Positions 49,719-59,109 of a stretch of 64,000 nt of DNA are shown here, one piece after another. Origin of the DNA: Peptococcaceae bacterium CEB3 (lineage in GTDB: Bacteria > Bacillota > Desulfitobacteriia > Desulfitobacteriales > Desulfitobacteriaceae); assembly GCA_001029295.1 (NCBI GenBank), contig LDXJ01000064.1, positions 434,001 through 498,000 on the forward strand. The letters run 5' to 3'. A program made the translations under genes and the position numbers. Positions within the stretch are counted from its first letter, which is position 1, and each line of letters opens with the position of its first letter. The notes below the pieces were generated by a model, which was given only the letters and a program-made list of their open reading frames with translations, was not told the origin of the DNA and searched no databases.

Positions 49719-52700
49719 ATGTTAAAGCGAAAAATTCTCTCGCAGTGGATAATTGTGCCGTTGATCTTGCTGTTAGGTCTTTGCGGATTCATGGCCAGTC
49801 CGGCGTATGCGGGCAATGCGCCGTCCACATACGTACTGGTGCAATGCGACAGCAGCGGCGTGGTTACGAATAATACGGCAATTACCGGCGTGAATCTGCC
49901 AATCACGTTTGATACATCAGGGAACTTTTATGTTAACAGTGTGGATGTGGCTATTTTCACCGGAAGCACCTTAGTCAAAGAGTTGGACGGGTTTACCTCA
50001 ACCAACTTGCATATCGGTCTGGGCGGGGTTACCAATTACGACTATGACGCAGCAACCCCGGTTGTCTATGGAATTAAATTCCGTGTTCATTACGGCGTAG
50101 TCGGCCAAGGCGCCCAAGACATTACAGAAGACTGGCAAAGATCGGGGCTGTATTTTGAGGTGGTGCCAGCGTCATCGCCGACTCATTCAAGCAATACGGG
50201 CATTCAAGTGAATAACGGCGGCAGTTCGGTCGTGACCGGCGTGGATAATACCTCGGGAAGCCTGAGCGTCACGGTAGTCAACAGTACGACAGCGGGCACT
50301 CTCAAGAGTGACATTACCTCGACCGACGGCTCGGCCCAGGCGTATGCTGTGACAACCTCCAGCGGCGAGCCGGTCAACGACAGCACCGCCCTGGTGACCG
50401 GCAATAAGCTGACCGTGACCGCGGCGGATAACAGCACCACGGCGACCTATATTGTCACCGTGGCAGCAGTCAACACTGCCCCGATCCAGCTCGCGACGCG
50501 TTCAGGAATAAGCTGGGACGGCAGTACGCCCGGTAAAGCCGAATGGAATGCGGTAAGCAACGCGAGCGGGTACAGCGTGCAGCTGGAAAAAGGCGGGAAT
50601 AACCAGGGAAGCGCCGTATCAGTCGGTGCGGGGACGGAATACTACAACTTCACGACGGATATTACGACGGCGGGGAGCGGAAGCTACACCTTCACTGTGA
50701 CCGCCGTGGGAGACGGGACAAACTACAGCGACAGCGCGGAAAGCGTGGCGAGCAGTGTCTATAATTACACTGCCCCGGCAGTTCAGCTCACCACACCCTC
50801 GGGGCTAAGCTGGGACGGCAATATGCCCGGTAAAGCCGAATGGAATGCGGTAAGCAACGCGAGCGGGTACAGCGTGCAGCTGAAAAACGGCGGGACTAAC
50901 CAGGGAAGCGCCGTATCGGTGGGCGCGGGGACGGAATCCTATAACTTCACGACAGAGATAGCGGCGGCGGGAAGCGGGGGCTACACCTTCACTGTGACCG
51001 CCGTGGGAGACGGGACAAACTACAGCGACAGCGCGGAAAGCGTGGCGAGCAGTGTTTACAATTACGTGGCTCAGACAGCTCCGCCGTTTGTTGCAGTAAC
51101 AGGCATAACAGGCGTGCCCACAACGGCAACCGTCGGAACGCAACTGCCACTTACCGGAACAGTGAATCCATCTGACGCAACCAATCAGAATATTATCTGG
51201 AGCGTTAACAATAACGCCAGCACAACAGAAGCAACCATCAGCGGCAATGCCAACACCCTTTCTGCCACGGGAGCAGGCACTGTAGTTGTGACCGCGACCA
51301 TTGTAGACGGGGCAACGGCAACAACCAACTACACCCAGGACTTTAACATTACCGTAACCGCACCGCCACCAACTGCCTGCACCGTAACCTTTAACAGCAA
51401 CGGCGGGAGTGAGGTCGCAAGCCAAACGGTGAATTACAACAATGCGGCGGCCAAACCAAGCGACCCAACCAAGACAGGCTATACCTTTGTCGGTTGGTAT
51501 ACGGATAGCGCACTGACAAAGGCCTTCGATTTCGGAACCCCGATAACCGGAGATATTACGCTCTATGCCATGTGGTCGGCCAACATTTGCACCGTAACCT
51601 TTAACAGTAACGGCGGGAGTGAGGTAGCCAACCAAGCGGTAAACTACAACAATACAGCAGCCCAGCCAAGCGACCCGACAAGGCCGGATTATGTCTTTGC
51701 CGGCTGGTATACGGACAGCGGACTCAATACCCCCTTCGATTTCGGGACAAAAATAACCGGAAATATCACGCTGTATGCCCGTTGGTCCCCGCCCTGGCAG
51801 ACAGTAGGCAGCGCGGGATTTTCAGCAGGTGGGGCTCATTATACCTCCATAGCAATAGACAGCAGCGGAACTCCTTATGCCGTATATCAGGATGAGGGAA
51901 ACTCATATAAAGCGACAGTGATGAAATACGCTGAGGGCAGCTGGCAGACAGTAGGCAACGCGGGATTTTCAGCCGATAAGGCTAATTATACCTCCATGGC
52001 AATCGATAGCAGCGGAACTCCTTATGTCGTATATAGTGATGTGGGAAATTCAGGGTATGGGGGAAACTCAGGAAATGCGACAGTGAAAAAAATGATGTTC
52101 AATTCGGGGACGGACGGGGGGACTATCCCCATCAACGACGGCAATAAAAATCTTACGGTCGGCGCCGATGGGACCACAGTTGCTTTCACACCGGACACAC
52201 TTGCCACAGTAGGAAGCAGTCTGGTCAGCCTTACAGTAACGAATGGAGTGCACGGAACAAGACTGGATTTATGGGGGATCTCACAACCAACCCCCTCCGG
52301 AGGAATGCTCAGTAGTCCCCTGCCCCAAACTTCCGTATCCTCCGCACTTAAATTAGGTGGCAGCATTGCCACCCCGGTGAATGTCCTCGTCCAAATCTCA
52401 GAGGGGACGACAGTCAGCGCTCCGCCAGGTTCAGGATGGGATGGTACCATCAATACGCCAACCGTTCAATCCGTGGACAGTGTCGCCGCTCCGAATAAAA
52501 ACGGTGCAATAGCTCAAGTAGATAGTGTGATCGAAATCGGTTTTGGCGATGTACCCCTAACCTTCAGCCATGCCGTCCGGATCCGCATACCCGGCCAGGC
52601 CGGGAAAAAAGTCGGCTATGTCCGCAATGGAATATTCTATCCCATAACAACTGTATTAAGCGCGGATGACCAGAGTACAGCCGACAGCACTCTGGGCCCC

Positions 52701-54485
52701 GGTCAAGATGGCTATATCAATGTCGGACCGGACCTGGTTATTTGGACGAAGCACTTTACAAAGTTTGTAACCTATACAGAGACACCGGCAGATAACGGTG
52801 GGGGACATTCAAACGGGGGCGGAGGAGGTTCGTACTCTCCACCTTCAACTTCTACTACTGTTACGGGCAGTGTGCTAAACGGGAGCAACGGGGCCCAGGT
52901 GTCCAGTTTTACCGCCACAGTCACTACCGACAGCAATGGCAACAGCACAGTATCCATGCAGGCGGCGGACGTGGTCGCGCTGAAAGGGCCGGACGGAACC
53001 AGCGGCAGCATGTTCGGCGACCTGTCCCATCTGGCCTTGACAAGCAACGGGGGTTCACCCATCACCCTTGGCGCCGATGGCACATTAAGCATTGGAAACC
53101 TGGCCAAAGGCACGGACAATACTTATGATATTGTTTATGACCTGGGCAGCGGCCAGAAGATCGCGATCGGCACCATGGAAGTGAAGATTGACAGCAGCGG
53201 GAATGTTACCTTAACCGTTACTTTAATTGATCCCTATGGCATTATCACGGACGCGGCAACCGGCAAAGCCCTGGCGGGAGTCAAGGTCACCCTGTACTAT
53301 GCCGACACTGCCCGGAACAAAACGGCGGGCAAAACTCCGGATACCGTGGTCACCCTGCCCGGCATCACAGGATTCAAGCCCAACAATAACCAGGATCCCC
53401 AGACCAGCGACGTGAATGGAGCTTATGGGTTTATGGTCTTCCCGAACACCGATTACTACATAGCAGCCTCCAAAGACGGGTATGACCAATACACCAGCCC
53501 GACAATTTCCGTGGATAAGGAAATTGTCCACTGGGACTTCAAGATGAGCCCAACTACCTCCGGAGTGACTAGACTGGCGGGCCAGAGTAGGGTCGATACA
53601 GCCCTCGCCATCGCCAAAGCGGAATATAGCGGTAAGGTAGCCAATGTTGTCTTAGCCACCGCCGACAACTATCCCGATGCCTTGGCCGGAAGTGTCCTGG
53701 CTTACAAACTCAAGGCACCGATCCTCCTGGTGGGAAGCTCGGGGGCCGATCAAGAAAAAGTCTTAGACTATATGAAGGCAAATCTTGATCCGTCAGGGAA
53801 CGTCTATATTTTGGGCGGCACAGCAGTGGTAAGCGCTGATATGCAAACTCAAATTCAGGACGAAGGTTTCCAAAACATCACCCGGTTGGGCGGAACTGAC
53901 CGCTATGCCACTTCAGTGCAGATTGCCGAAGCGGAAGGCGTCGCGAGCGGGACACCGGTAGTGCTTGTTTCAGGCGAAAATTATCCGGATGCATTGTCTG
54001 TAAGCAGCGCCGCCGCCGTAAACCAATACCCCGTTCTGTTGGTCAGCAAGGATGGGATTTCCGACTTGGTCAAGCAGGAAATCGCCAAGATTAATCCAAG
54101 CAAGGTATACATCATTGGCTTAGAGGGCGTTATTAGTAAGGCGGTTGAAGACCAGATTGTCCAGACTATTAACATTGATAAATCAAACATTGTGCGTATT
54201 GGCGGAGCCGACCGGTTTGCAACTTCCCTGGCAGTAGATAAGTACTTCAATTTACAGGGTAACATTGCCTGTGTGGCGACCGGAAATGATTTCCCGGATG
54301 CTTTGGCGGGAAGCGTCTATGCTGCTTCACATGAAGCTCCCATTCTCTTAGTCGACAAAAGTTTGACGGATGAGCAAATAGCTTACTTAAAAGCAAGCAA
54401 GGCAGCGGGGGCAACAATCTTTGGAGGAGAAGGAGCTGTAAGTAGTGAGATTACAGGGCAGTTGTCCGAGATTTTTGGACAGTAA
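49719..54485 (+). CDS. Large S-layer-like surface protein with CWB2 cell-wall-binding repeats
   Basis: A 1588-residue exported protein. ATG 49719 follows GGAGGG. Order of parts: signal peptide (to ASPAYA, about residue 30); a cadherin-like or Ig-like segment; two 98-99-residue fibronectin-type repeats (about 253-450); an Ig-like (BIG2) domain; two InlB-type repeats of 70 residues (CTVTFNSNGGSEV, about 554 and 624); two 49-residue WQTVG...YTSIAIDSSGTPYVVY repeats; a middle beta region; then three CWB2 repeats at 1284-1588 (LAGQSRVDTALAIA, LGGTDRYATSVQIA, IGGADRFATSLAVD), as in clostridial cell-wall proteins. CWB2 modules bind wall glycopolymer. It should be a surface adhesin or coat component. 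Confidence 0.9.
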   Translation: MLKRKILSQWIIVPLILLLGLCGFMASPAYAGNAPSTYVLVQCDSSGVVTNNTAITGVNLPITFDTSGNFYVNSVDVAIFTGSTLVKELDGFTSTNLHIGLGGVTNYDYDAATPVVYGIKFRVHYGVVGQGAQDITEDWQRSGLYFEVVPASSPTHSSNTGIQVNNGGSSVVTGVDNTSGSLSVTVVNSTTAGTLKSDITSTDGSAQAYAVTTSSGEPVNDSTALVTGNKLTVTAADNSTTATYIVTVAAVNTAPIQLATRSGISWDGSTPGKAEWNAVSNASGYSVQLEKGGNNQGSAVSVGAGTEYYNFTTDITTAGSGSYTFTVTAVGDGTNYSDSAESVASSVYNYTAPAVQLTTPSGLSWDGNMPGKAEWNAVSNASGYSVQLKNGGTNQGSAVSVGAGTESYNFTTEIAAAGSGGYTFTVTAVGDGTNYSDSAESVASSVYNYVAQTAPPFVAVTGITGVPTTATVGTQLPLTGTVNPSDATNQNIIWSVNNNASTTEATISGNANTLSATGAGTVVVTATIVDGATATTNYTQDFNITVTAPPPTACTVTFNSNGGSEVASQTVNYNNAAAKPSDPTKTGYTFVGWYTDSALTKAFDFGTPITGDITLYAMWSANICTVTFNSNGGSEVANQAVNYNNTAAQPSDPTRPDYVFAGWYTDSGLNTPFDFGTKITGNITLYARWSPPWQTVGSAGFSAGGAHYTSIAIDSSGTPYAVYQDEGNSYKATVMKYAEGSWQTVGNAGFSADKANYTSMAIDSSGTPYVVYSDVGNSGYGGNSGNATVKKMMFNSGTDGGTIPINDGNKNLTVGADGTTVAFTPDTLATVGSSLVSLTVTNGVHGTRLDLWGISQPTPSGGMLSSPLPQTSVSSALKLGGSIATPVNVLVQISEGTTVSAPPGSGWDGTINTPTVQSVDSVAAPNKNGAIAQVDSVIEIGFGDVPLTFSHAVRIRIPGQAGKKVGYVRNGIFYPITTVLSADDQSTADSTLGPGQDGYINVGPDLVIWTKHFTKFVTYTETPADNGGGHSNGGGGGSYSPPSTSTTVTGSVLNGSNGAQVSSFTATVTTDSNGNSTVSMQAADVVALKGPDGTSGSMFGDLSHLALTSNGGSPITLGADGTLSIGNLAKGTDNTYDIVYDLGSGQKIAIGTMEVKIDSSGNVTLTVTLIDPYGIITDAATGKALAGVKVTLYYADTARNKTAGKTPDTVVTLPGITGFKPNNNQDPQTSDVNGAYGFMVFPNTDYYIAASKDGYDQYTSPTISVDKEIVHWDFKMSPTTSGVTRLAGQSRVDTALAIAKAEYSGKVANVVLATADNYPDALAGSVLAYKLKAPILLVGSSGADQEKVLDYMKANLDPSGNVYILGGTAVVSADMQTQIQDEGFQNITRLGGTDRYATSVQIAEAEGVASGTPVVLVSGENYPDALSVSSAAAVNQYPVLLVSKDGISDLVKQEIAKINPSKVYIIGLEGVISKAVEDQIVQTINIDKSNIVRIGGADRFATSLAVDKYFNLQGNIACVATGNDFPDALAGSVYAASHEAPILLVDKSLTDEQIAYLKASKAAGATIFGGEGAVSSEITGQLSEIFGQ
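50475..51065 (+). repeat. Two 297-bp direct repeats in the surface-protein gene
   Basis: The codons of the two fibronectin-type modules are almost the same in sequence (for example GCCCGGTAAAGCCGAATGG at 50528 and 50825). The high identity argues for a recent duplication or for gene conversion. Confidence 0.85.
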
Positions 54486-54512
54486 TTCCAAACAATAAAT
54501 GTAAGGACATCA

Positions 54513-54540
54513 GAAGCCAGAGTTTCATTACTCTGGCTTC
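54513..54540 (+). terminator. Hairpin after the surface-protein gene
   Basis: GAAGCCAGAGT (54513-54523) and ACTCTGGCTTC (54530-54540) form a perfect 11 bp stem with a 6-base loop. The tail is ATTGTAAAT, so the T run is short. Confidence 0.8.
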
Positions 54541-54935
54541 ATTGTAAATGGCGAACTGGATACACTTTTCTTTACGATCGCCGCAACAGTGACGGCAAAG
54601 TTCCTGGCGGATATTGTGTCGAAGGCGAGCCAATTATTTAATGGGCTTCAGATTCAGAGTCCGTGAAACCGGATGTTCAGCCGGAACCTACTCCTGTTCA
54701 ACCTGATGGAGGTGCGGAGTAAAATGAAGGATGTTTGTGTCGATTGTAAGCGAAAAGTATTGCCTGTACCCAGGTGAATCGTGGCTAATCCCATCCTCTT
54801 AATCCAAAAGGATGGGATCAGCGGGGCAGTCCGTCAGGAGCTTGCCGCGCTCAAACCGGGCAAGGCGGCTCATTACCTCCAGAAAAGAGTACCGGAAGAA
54901 ATAACTATTTTCGGCGGGGAGGCTTTCATTTTACA
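54541..54935 (+). pseudogene. Decayed fragments including a CWB2-repeat remnant
   Basis: Several short frames without starts: one ends VSKASQLFNGLQIQSP at about 54664, another is a Pro/Gln-rich tail (VKPDVQPEPTPVQPDGG), and at 54781 ANPILLIQKDGISGAVRQEL matches the end of a CWB2 repeat (compare YPVLLVSKDGISDLVKQE in the intact gene). It then degrades before the ATPase gene. This is the debris of a second cell-wall-binding protein or of an unequal exchange. Confidence 0.6.
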
Positions 54936-54947
54936 AAACCACGGGTT

Positions 54948-56174
54948 CTATTTCTCAAGCAGGAAATCTACGACGTTTTTTATTTTGATACCCTCATACG
55001 AATTCACGAAGCTCCTGTCCATGGAAAGCACGATTTTCTCATAGTTGTCGTTGATGCTGCGCAGCGGGTCAAGCTCCCGTTCCCGTGTGCGTTCACCGCT
55101 CATGGTTTCGGTAACTTGATAATAGATTTTCTCTTCCGGGCTTATGGCGATAAAGTCGACTTCCTTTTCCCCGGTTTTACCGATGGAAACATCGTAACCG
55201 CGCCGGAGCAGTTCAAAATATACGACATTCTCAAGTATGTGTCCTCTGTCCACGTCGCGGTAGCCCAAGAGCATATTGCGGATTCCTGTATCCACCATAT
55301 AATATTTGCTCTGCGTTTTAAGGTATTGCTTTCCCTTGATGTCGTAACGGCCAATGCCGTAAAACACATAGGCTTTCTCAAGAGCGGAGATATATCCCGA
55401 TATGGTCTTACTGGCAGGATTCTTCTTCCGTTTGTCTTCGTCCAGGTCTGCCTCATGCACCAATACATTCCCAATATTATTGGGAGATGTGAGATTGCCG
55501 ACGTTATCTGCCATAAACAGTACAAGCTTACGCAGAAACGCCTGGTCGGTAATCTTATTCCGCTCCACAACATCACGCAGGATGACGGAGGAATAGATGC
55601 CGTCGAGCGCAACGTTAATGTCACGCTGCCTGAAGTCATACGCGGCGACAGAAGGCATGCCTCCGTATTTGAGATAGGTTTCAAACTTCTGGTTGTCGCT
55701 CGCCCCCGGTTCAAAGGTATTGAAGTCAAGGAACTCCTTAAACGAAAGCGGCAGCATTTTGATCTCCACATACCGTCCCGACAGGAGCGTCGCAAAATCA
55801 GAGGAAAGCAAATAGGCGTTGGAGCCGGTAATATAGATGTCGGTGTCAAAATCCACGCGGAACGAATTGACCGCGCGCATCCAACCCGACACCATCTGCA
55901 CCTCGTCAAGTATGATGTAATTCTTACCGGTTTTTGAGATTCTGCCGGACACTTCCTTATACAGGGCGCGGTAGTCCTCAATAGCTTCATACTGCAGAGA
56001 TTCAAAGTTCAGATGGATGATGTTTTCAGCGGGAACGCCCGACTTTAACAGGTTGTCCGAAAACATATCCAACAGGGTGGATTTACCGCAGCGCCGGATA
56101 CCCGTGACAATCTTGACCATGTCCTTATCTTTAAAGGACATCAGAGTATTCATATAGATATCTCTCGGTATCAT
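54948..56174 (-). CDS. AAA ATPase with DUF4143-type C-terminal domain
   Basis: A 408-residue P-loop ATPase of the archaeal/AAA_14 class. Walker A is VTGIRRCGKSTLLDMF (about residues 23-38) and Walker B is NYIILDEVQMVSGW. The C-terminal DUF4143 part, with the nuclease-like GKTGEKEVDFIAISPEEKIYYQV motif, completes the family; many such proteins are found beside mobile DNA, and their role is unclear. ATG 56174 is chosen because AGAGGTG lies 5 bases before it; a GTG at 56183 overlaps that site. It stands alone on the minus strand. Confidence 0.88.
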   Translation of the reverse strand: MIPRDIYMNTLMSFKDKDMVKIVTGIRRCGKSTLLDMFSDNLLKSGVPAENIIHLNFESLQYEAIEDYRALYKEVSGRISKTGKNYIILDEVQMVSGWMRAVNSFRVDFDTDIYITGSNAYLLSSDFATLLSGRYVEIKMLPLSFKEFLDFNTFEPGASDNQKFETYLKYGGMPSVAAYDFRQRDINVALDGIYSSVILRDVVERNKITDQAFLRKLVLFMADNVGNLTSPNNIGNVLVHEADLDEDKRKKNPASKTISGYISALEKAYVFYGIGRYDIKGKQYLKTQSKYYMVDTGIRNMLLGYRDVDRGHILENVVYFELLRRGYDVSIGKTGEKEVDFIAISPEEKIYYQVTETMSGERTRERELDPLRSINDNYEKIVLSMDRSFVNSYEGIKIKNVVDFLLEK

Positions 56175-56398
56175 CGAAATCACCTCTTTTGAAGATAATA
56201 CACGAAAACCATCTGGAAATCAATAGTTTTTGACTCGAAAGTTAAAAACATCGCATTTTCGACAAATTATTGACTTTAATTTATGTTTTCGATTTATAGT
56301 ATAGTTTTCTTCTGCTTTGTTATTGAGCGATGAATCTGAATAAAATGGGACAATTTTCGTAAAACCGGCAATCGGTATCGGGCAAGGGGGGGAGAGGT

Positions 56399-56536
56399 AT
56401 GTTCCGAAACAAGCTGAATATGCCGCGCGCCGGCAGCGGTATCGTTAGAAGAAAGAAAGTAGAAGAAAAGCTGCGGGAGCCGCCGAAAAGAACTAAGCCT
56501 AAGATGGAAAATAGTGGTATAGAGTGGGATAGGTAG
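56399..56536 (+). CDS. Small basic protein, unknown
   Basis: A 45-codon gene preceded by a very strong ribosome site (GGGGGGAGAGG, 2-7 bases before ATG 56399). The product is basic and Lys/Arg-rich (GIVRRKKVEEKLREPPKR) without hydrophobic segments. A terminator-like hairpin follows within six bases. No family is recognised. The ribosome site, the compact frame and the hairpin make it likely to be real. Confidence 0.6.
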   Translation: MFRNKLNMPRAGSGIVRRKKVEEKLREPPKRTKPKMENSGIEWDR

Positions 56537-56541
56537 CCCGT

Positions 56542-56580
56542 AAAAGGCTGAGCTGCAGTACTAGCTAGCTAGGCCTTTTT
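56542..56580 (+). terminator. Terminator-like hairpin after the small gene
   Basis: AAAAGGC (56542-56548) pairs with GCCTTTT (56573-56579) over a loop that itself contains AGCT repeats; a T run closes it. Confidence 0.6.
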
Positions 56581-56744
56581 GTCGTGGCGAATTGTGCATG
56601 AATATACATGAACTTCCTGACTGTGAAATATAGGCCTGTGCACAAGCACTACCACCGCCCGAAAGGAAGAACGCTGGCAGTGGAAATTTATGAAACGTCG
56701 TGGAAGTGGCTGTATGGCAGGTTCGACATAAAGGAAAGGTCTTC

Positions 56745-56815
56745 TTGACACGGTGGTGTACTTTGACTATAATAGGCATATACAATCGTTCCAAACGCGA
56801 CGAACGTACCGTACG
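56745..56815 (+). promoter_or_regulatory. Consensus sigma-A promoter with downstream palindrome
   Basis: TTGACA (56745-56750), 17 bases, TATAAT (56768-56773): a perfect consensus, which predicts strong transcription unless repressed. CGTAC-C-GTACG at 56805-56815, about 25 bases past the expected start site, is a candidate operator for the GbsR-type protein downstream. Confidence 0.9.
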
Positions 56816-56848
56816 ATACAAACGAGTGGAGTGAAAGGAGAGAATATA

Positions 56849-57397
56849 ATGGTACAAATATCGTTTGCTGAACTCCGTGAACAATATGCGGACTATTTTG
56901 CGCGGGCAGCTTCAATTTACAATGTTAATCCTCTTCTAGGCCGTCTTTATGCCTATCTGCTGCTTTCACCTCAGCCCATGAGCCTGGGCGAGCTTGCCAC
57001 AACTGCAGGAGCAGCAAAAAGCACAGTGAGTGTAGTGATACGTACACTTGAACACTATCGATTAGTAGACCGACAACTGGTTAAAGGAGATCGGCGTGAC
57101 TATTTTACTGCGCGCACGGACTCCGCTCTGATGTTGCGGGAATTATACGATCTCTTCTTTTCCAGGGAACTAAAATATTATGAAGCTGCTAACAAAACGG
57201 CCCGGCAGGCTCTTGAGACAGCACCTATAGAAGGTGACTGGCCGGACCAAGAACAGCGAGCGCTATTGATAAGAAGGATGACGCAGTTAGAATCATTTGT
57301 TAATGTAATGGGTGACTTGCTTAAACAATTTATGAATGCTTCCGACAAGCCGGTGTCACCCGTGGAAATCATCCCAATTGAGGTAGAAAATGAGTAA
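56849..57397 (+). CDS. GbsR/MarR-family transcriptional regulator
   Basis: A 182-residue winged-helix regulator. The HTH reads LGELATTAGAAKSTVSVVIRTLEHYRLV and the wing KGDRRDYFTA. The length and the N-terminal helices fit the GbsR family. The frame is open 96 bases upstream without a start signal; ATG 56849 follows AAAGGAG. The last eight bases overlap the ArsA-like gene, so the two form one operon. It probably represses its own strong promoter. Confidence 0.9.
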   Translation: MVQISFAELREQYADYFARAASIYNVNPLLGRLYAYLLLSPQPMSLGELATTAGAAKSTVSVVIRTLEHYRLVDRQLVKGDRRDYFTARTDSALMLRELYDLFFSRELKYYEAANKTARQALETAPIEGDWPDQEQRALLIRRMTQLESFVNVMGDLLKQFMNASDKPVSPVEIIPIEVENE

Positions 57398-58595
57398 TAC
57401 GAAAATGCTGATCATCTCTGGTAAAGGTGGCGTGGGAAAAACGACTATTGCAGCCAGTACTGCCACAGCCGCTGCAATTAGGGGGTATCGAACCTTGGTG
57501 GTAAGTTTGGACCGGGCGCACAGTCTTGGGGATGTTCTTCAGTACCGTCTGGGATCGCTTCCAATTAACGTACCGGGTCTGGCCCATCTGGAAGCCATGG
57601 AAATTGATCCTCAATCCGAACTGAACAGCAACCGTGCTATTCTCAAGACGTATTTCAGACGGCTTTTAGCCTATCTGGGGATGGATGGGGTCGAGGCGGA
57701 AGAAATGAGCATCTTTCCCGGGTTGGAAGAACTGCTTGTTCTAACCCGGCTATCGGAATTGGTAGACAATGGCGGGTACGATTTGATTGTGGCGGATATG
57801 GCGCCGACGGCCAGCAGCCTCCGCTATCTGAGTTTCCCAGACATGATGGAAGGGGTCTTGGGTAAACTTGTTAAGTGGGATCAGCGGATGGCCAATCTAG
57901 TGCGACCGTTTCAAGGCAATCTCTTAAAAATACCGGTTCCTGAGGATGAGGTGTACGATAACTTCCGGGAATTGGCCCGTAGTTTAGGCGGTTTGCGTAA
58001 GTTATTGACCAATTCGGCTCGAACCGCGGTGCGCCTGGTCATGACCCCGGAAAATATCGTCCTGGAAGAAACAAGGCGGACTTTTGCCTACCTGAGTTTG
58101 TTTGGGCTTATGGTTGATTCAGTCATAATAAACAGGATTTTGCCCGAGGAAGCCACTCGTGGTTACCTGCACGTTTGGGGAAAAATTCAAGAACAAGTGC
58201 TGGCGTTGGCTCGGGAAGGATTTGCCGGTCTTCCCATGCAAACAGTGCATTTCCGGCCAACGGAAGTTCTGGGTGTTCAACAACTTAGGCAGACCGCTGT
58301 TGAATTGTATGATAAGAATGATCCTGCGGATTTTCAGGCTACCGACCCTCCACTTTCCTATCAGAAGGAAGGAGATATTACAATTATGGCTTTGCATTTG
58401 CCTAATATTGCTGGAGACTCCTTGGATTTACGGAGACGCAATCAAGATTTGATTATCACGGTAGGTGGTTGGCGTCGCGTTATTCTATTGCCCGATTTTC
58501 TTGCTGGGTATTCCGTGGGAAAAGCTCGGCTGTCTGAAGGGTATTTGAAGATTAGCTTTAGACCTCAGCCCAGCCAAAAGGCCGAAAGTATTTAA
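57390..58595 (+). CDS. ArsA/Get3-like ATPase
   Basis: A 401-residue P-loop ATPase of the anion-transport ArsA family. The deviant Walker A is IISGKGGVGKTTIAAS (residues 9-24). DRAHSLGDVLQ replaces the DPAHSL switch motif, with Arg in place of Pro. The A-loop-like motif is VADMAPTASSLRYL. The C-terminal part is a beta-rich tail (ITVGGWRRVILLPDFLAG) like the HSP20-like end of bacterial ArsA relatives. No arsenic genes are nearby and there is only one ATPase half, so arsenite pumping is not supported. It is translationally coupled to the GbsR-type regulator. Confidence 0.85.
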   Translation: MSNTKMLIISGKGGVGKTTIAASTATAAAIRGYRTLVVSLDRAHSLGDVLQYRLGSLPINVPGLAHLEAMEIDPQSELNSNRAILKTYFRRLLAYLGMDGVEAEEMSIFPGLEELLVLTRLSELVDNGGYDLIVADMAPTASSLRYLSFPDMMEGVLGKLVKWDQRMANLVRPFQGNLLKIPVPEDEVYDNFRELARSLGGLRKLLTNSARTAVRLVMTPENIVLEETRRTFAYLSLFGLMVDSVIINRILPEEATRGYLHVWGKIQEQVLALAREGFAGLPMQTVHFRPTEVLGVQQLRQTAVELYDKNDPADFQATDPPLSYQKEGDITIMALHLPNIAGDSLDLRRRNQDLIITVGGWRRVILLPDFLAGYSVGKARLSEGYLKISFRPQPSQKAESI

Positions 58596-58692
58596 TAGCG
58601 TTCCGAATTATCGTCAGAAGGAAAGCGAATGGGTTGCTGCTTGCAGGGGAAAATAAAGCAAGAGCCTAATAAGGATGAAGGAATGGTTTTCA

Positions 58693-59109
58693 ATGAAAGT
58701 CCTTGTTCTTTATTTTAGTGGTACAGGAAATACGGAGTATGTTGCAAAATATCTACAAAAGAGATTATTAGGTCCTTTACGTCAAATAGAGTTACGATCA
58801 ACTGAAAATACGTTACCGGAGAAGACTGCCGAATTTGATTTGCTGATAATTGGATTCCCGATTTATGCGGGGGCACCTCCGGAGTTTTTCGGCCAATATC
58901 TTAAATTGTTGCCTACTGTCAATCAAAAAGGAGTATTTGTTTTTTGCACAAGAGCTATGTTCGCAGGACATGCAATTAAAGATGTTTATGAATTGTTAGA
59001 ACACAAAGGGTATATTCCATTAGGCCATAGAATCGTTGCAATGCCAGGTTCGGACGGACTTCCTTTTATGCGTAAAAATTCGACCAGGGGAAAAATATTC
59101 AAAGCATGA
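58693..59109 (+). CDS. Flavodoxin-like protein
   Basis: The FMN-binding part of an EFR1-type flavodoxin/ferredoxin. It opens KVLVLYFSGTGNTEYVAKYL, the flavodoxin phosphate loop, then LLIIGFPIYAGAPPEF. It ends early after AMPGSDGLPF, at 138 residues. Earlier starts exist (58675), but ATG 58693 has AAGGAATGG before it. It ends in ATGA, overlapping the ferredoxin gene; in related proteins the two parts are one chain. Confidence 0.85.
   Translation: MKVLVLYFSGTGNTEYVAKYLQKRLLGPLRQIELRSTENTLPEKTAEFDLLIIGFPIYAGAPPEFFGQYLKLLPTVNQKGVFVFCTRAMFAGHAIKDVYELLEHKGYIPLGHRIVAMPGSDGLPFMRKNSTRGKIFKA

Noticed and set aside
57390-58595. Arsenite pump ATPase annotation for the ArsA-like gene
   Set aside because: Only one ATPase half, no arsB/arsR/arsD nearby, and an altered switch motif; kept as ArsA/Get3-like only.
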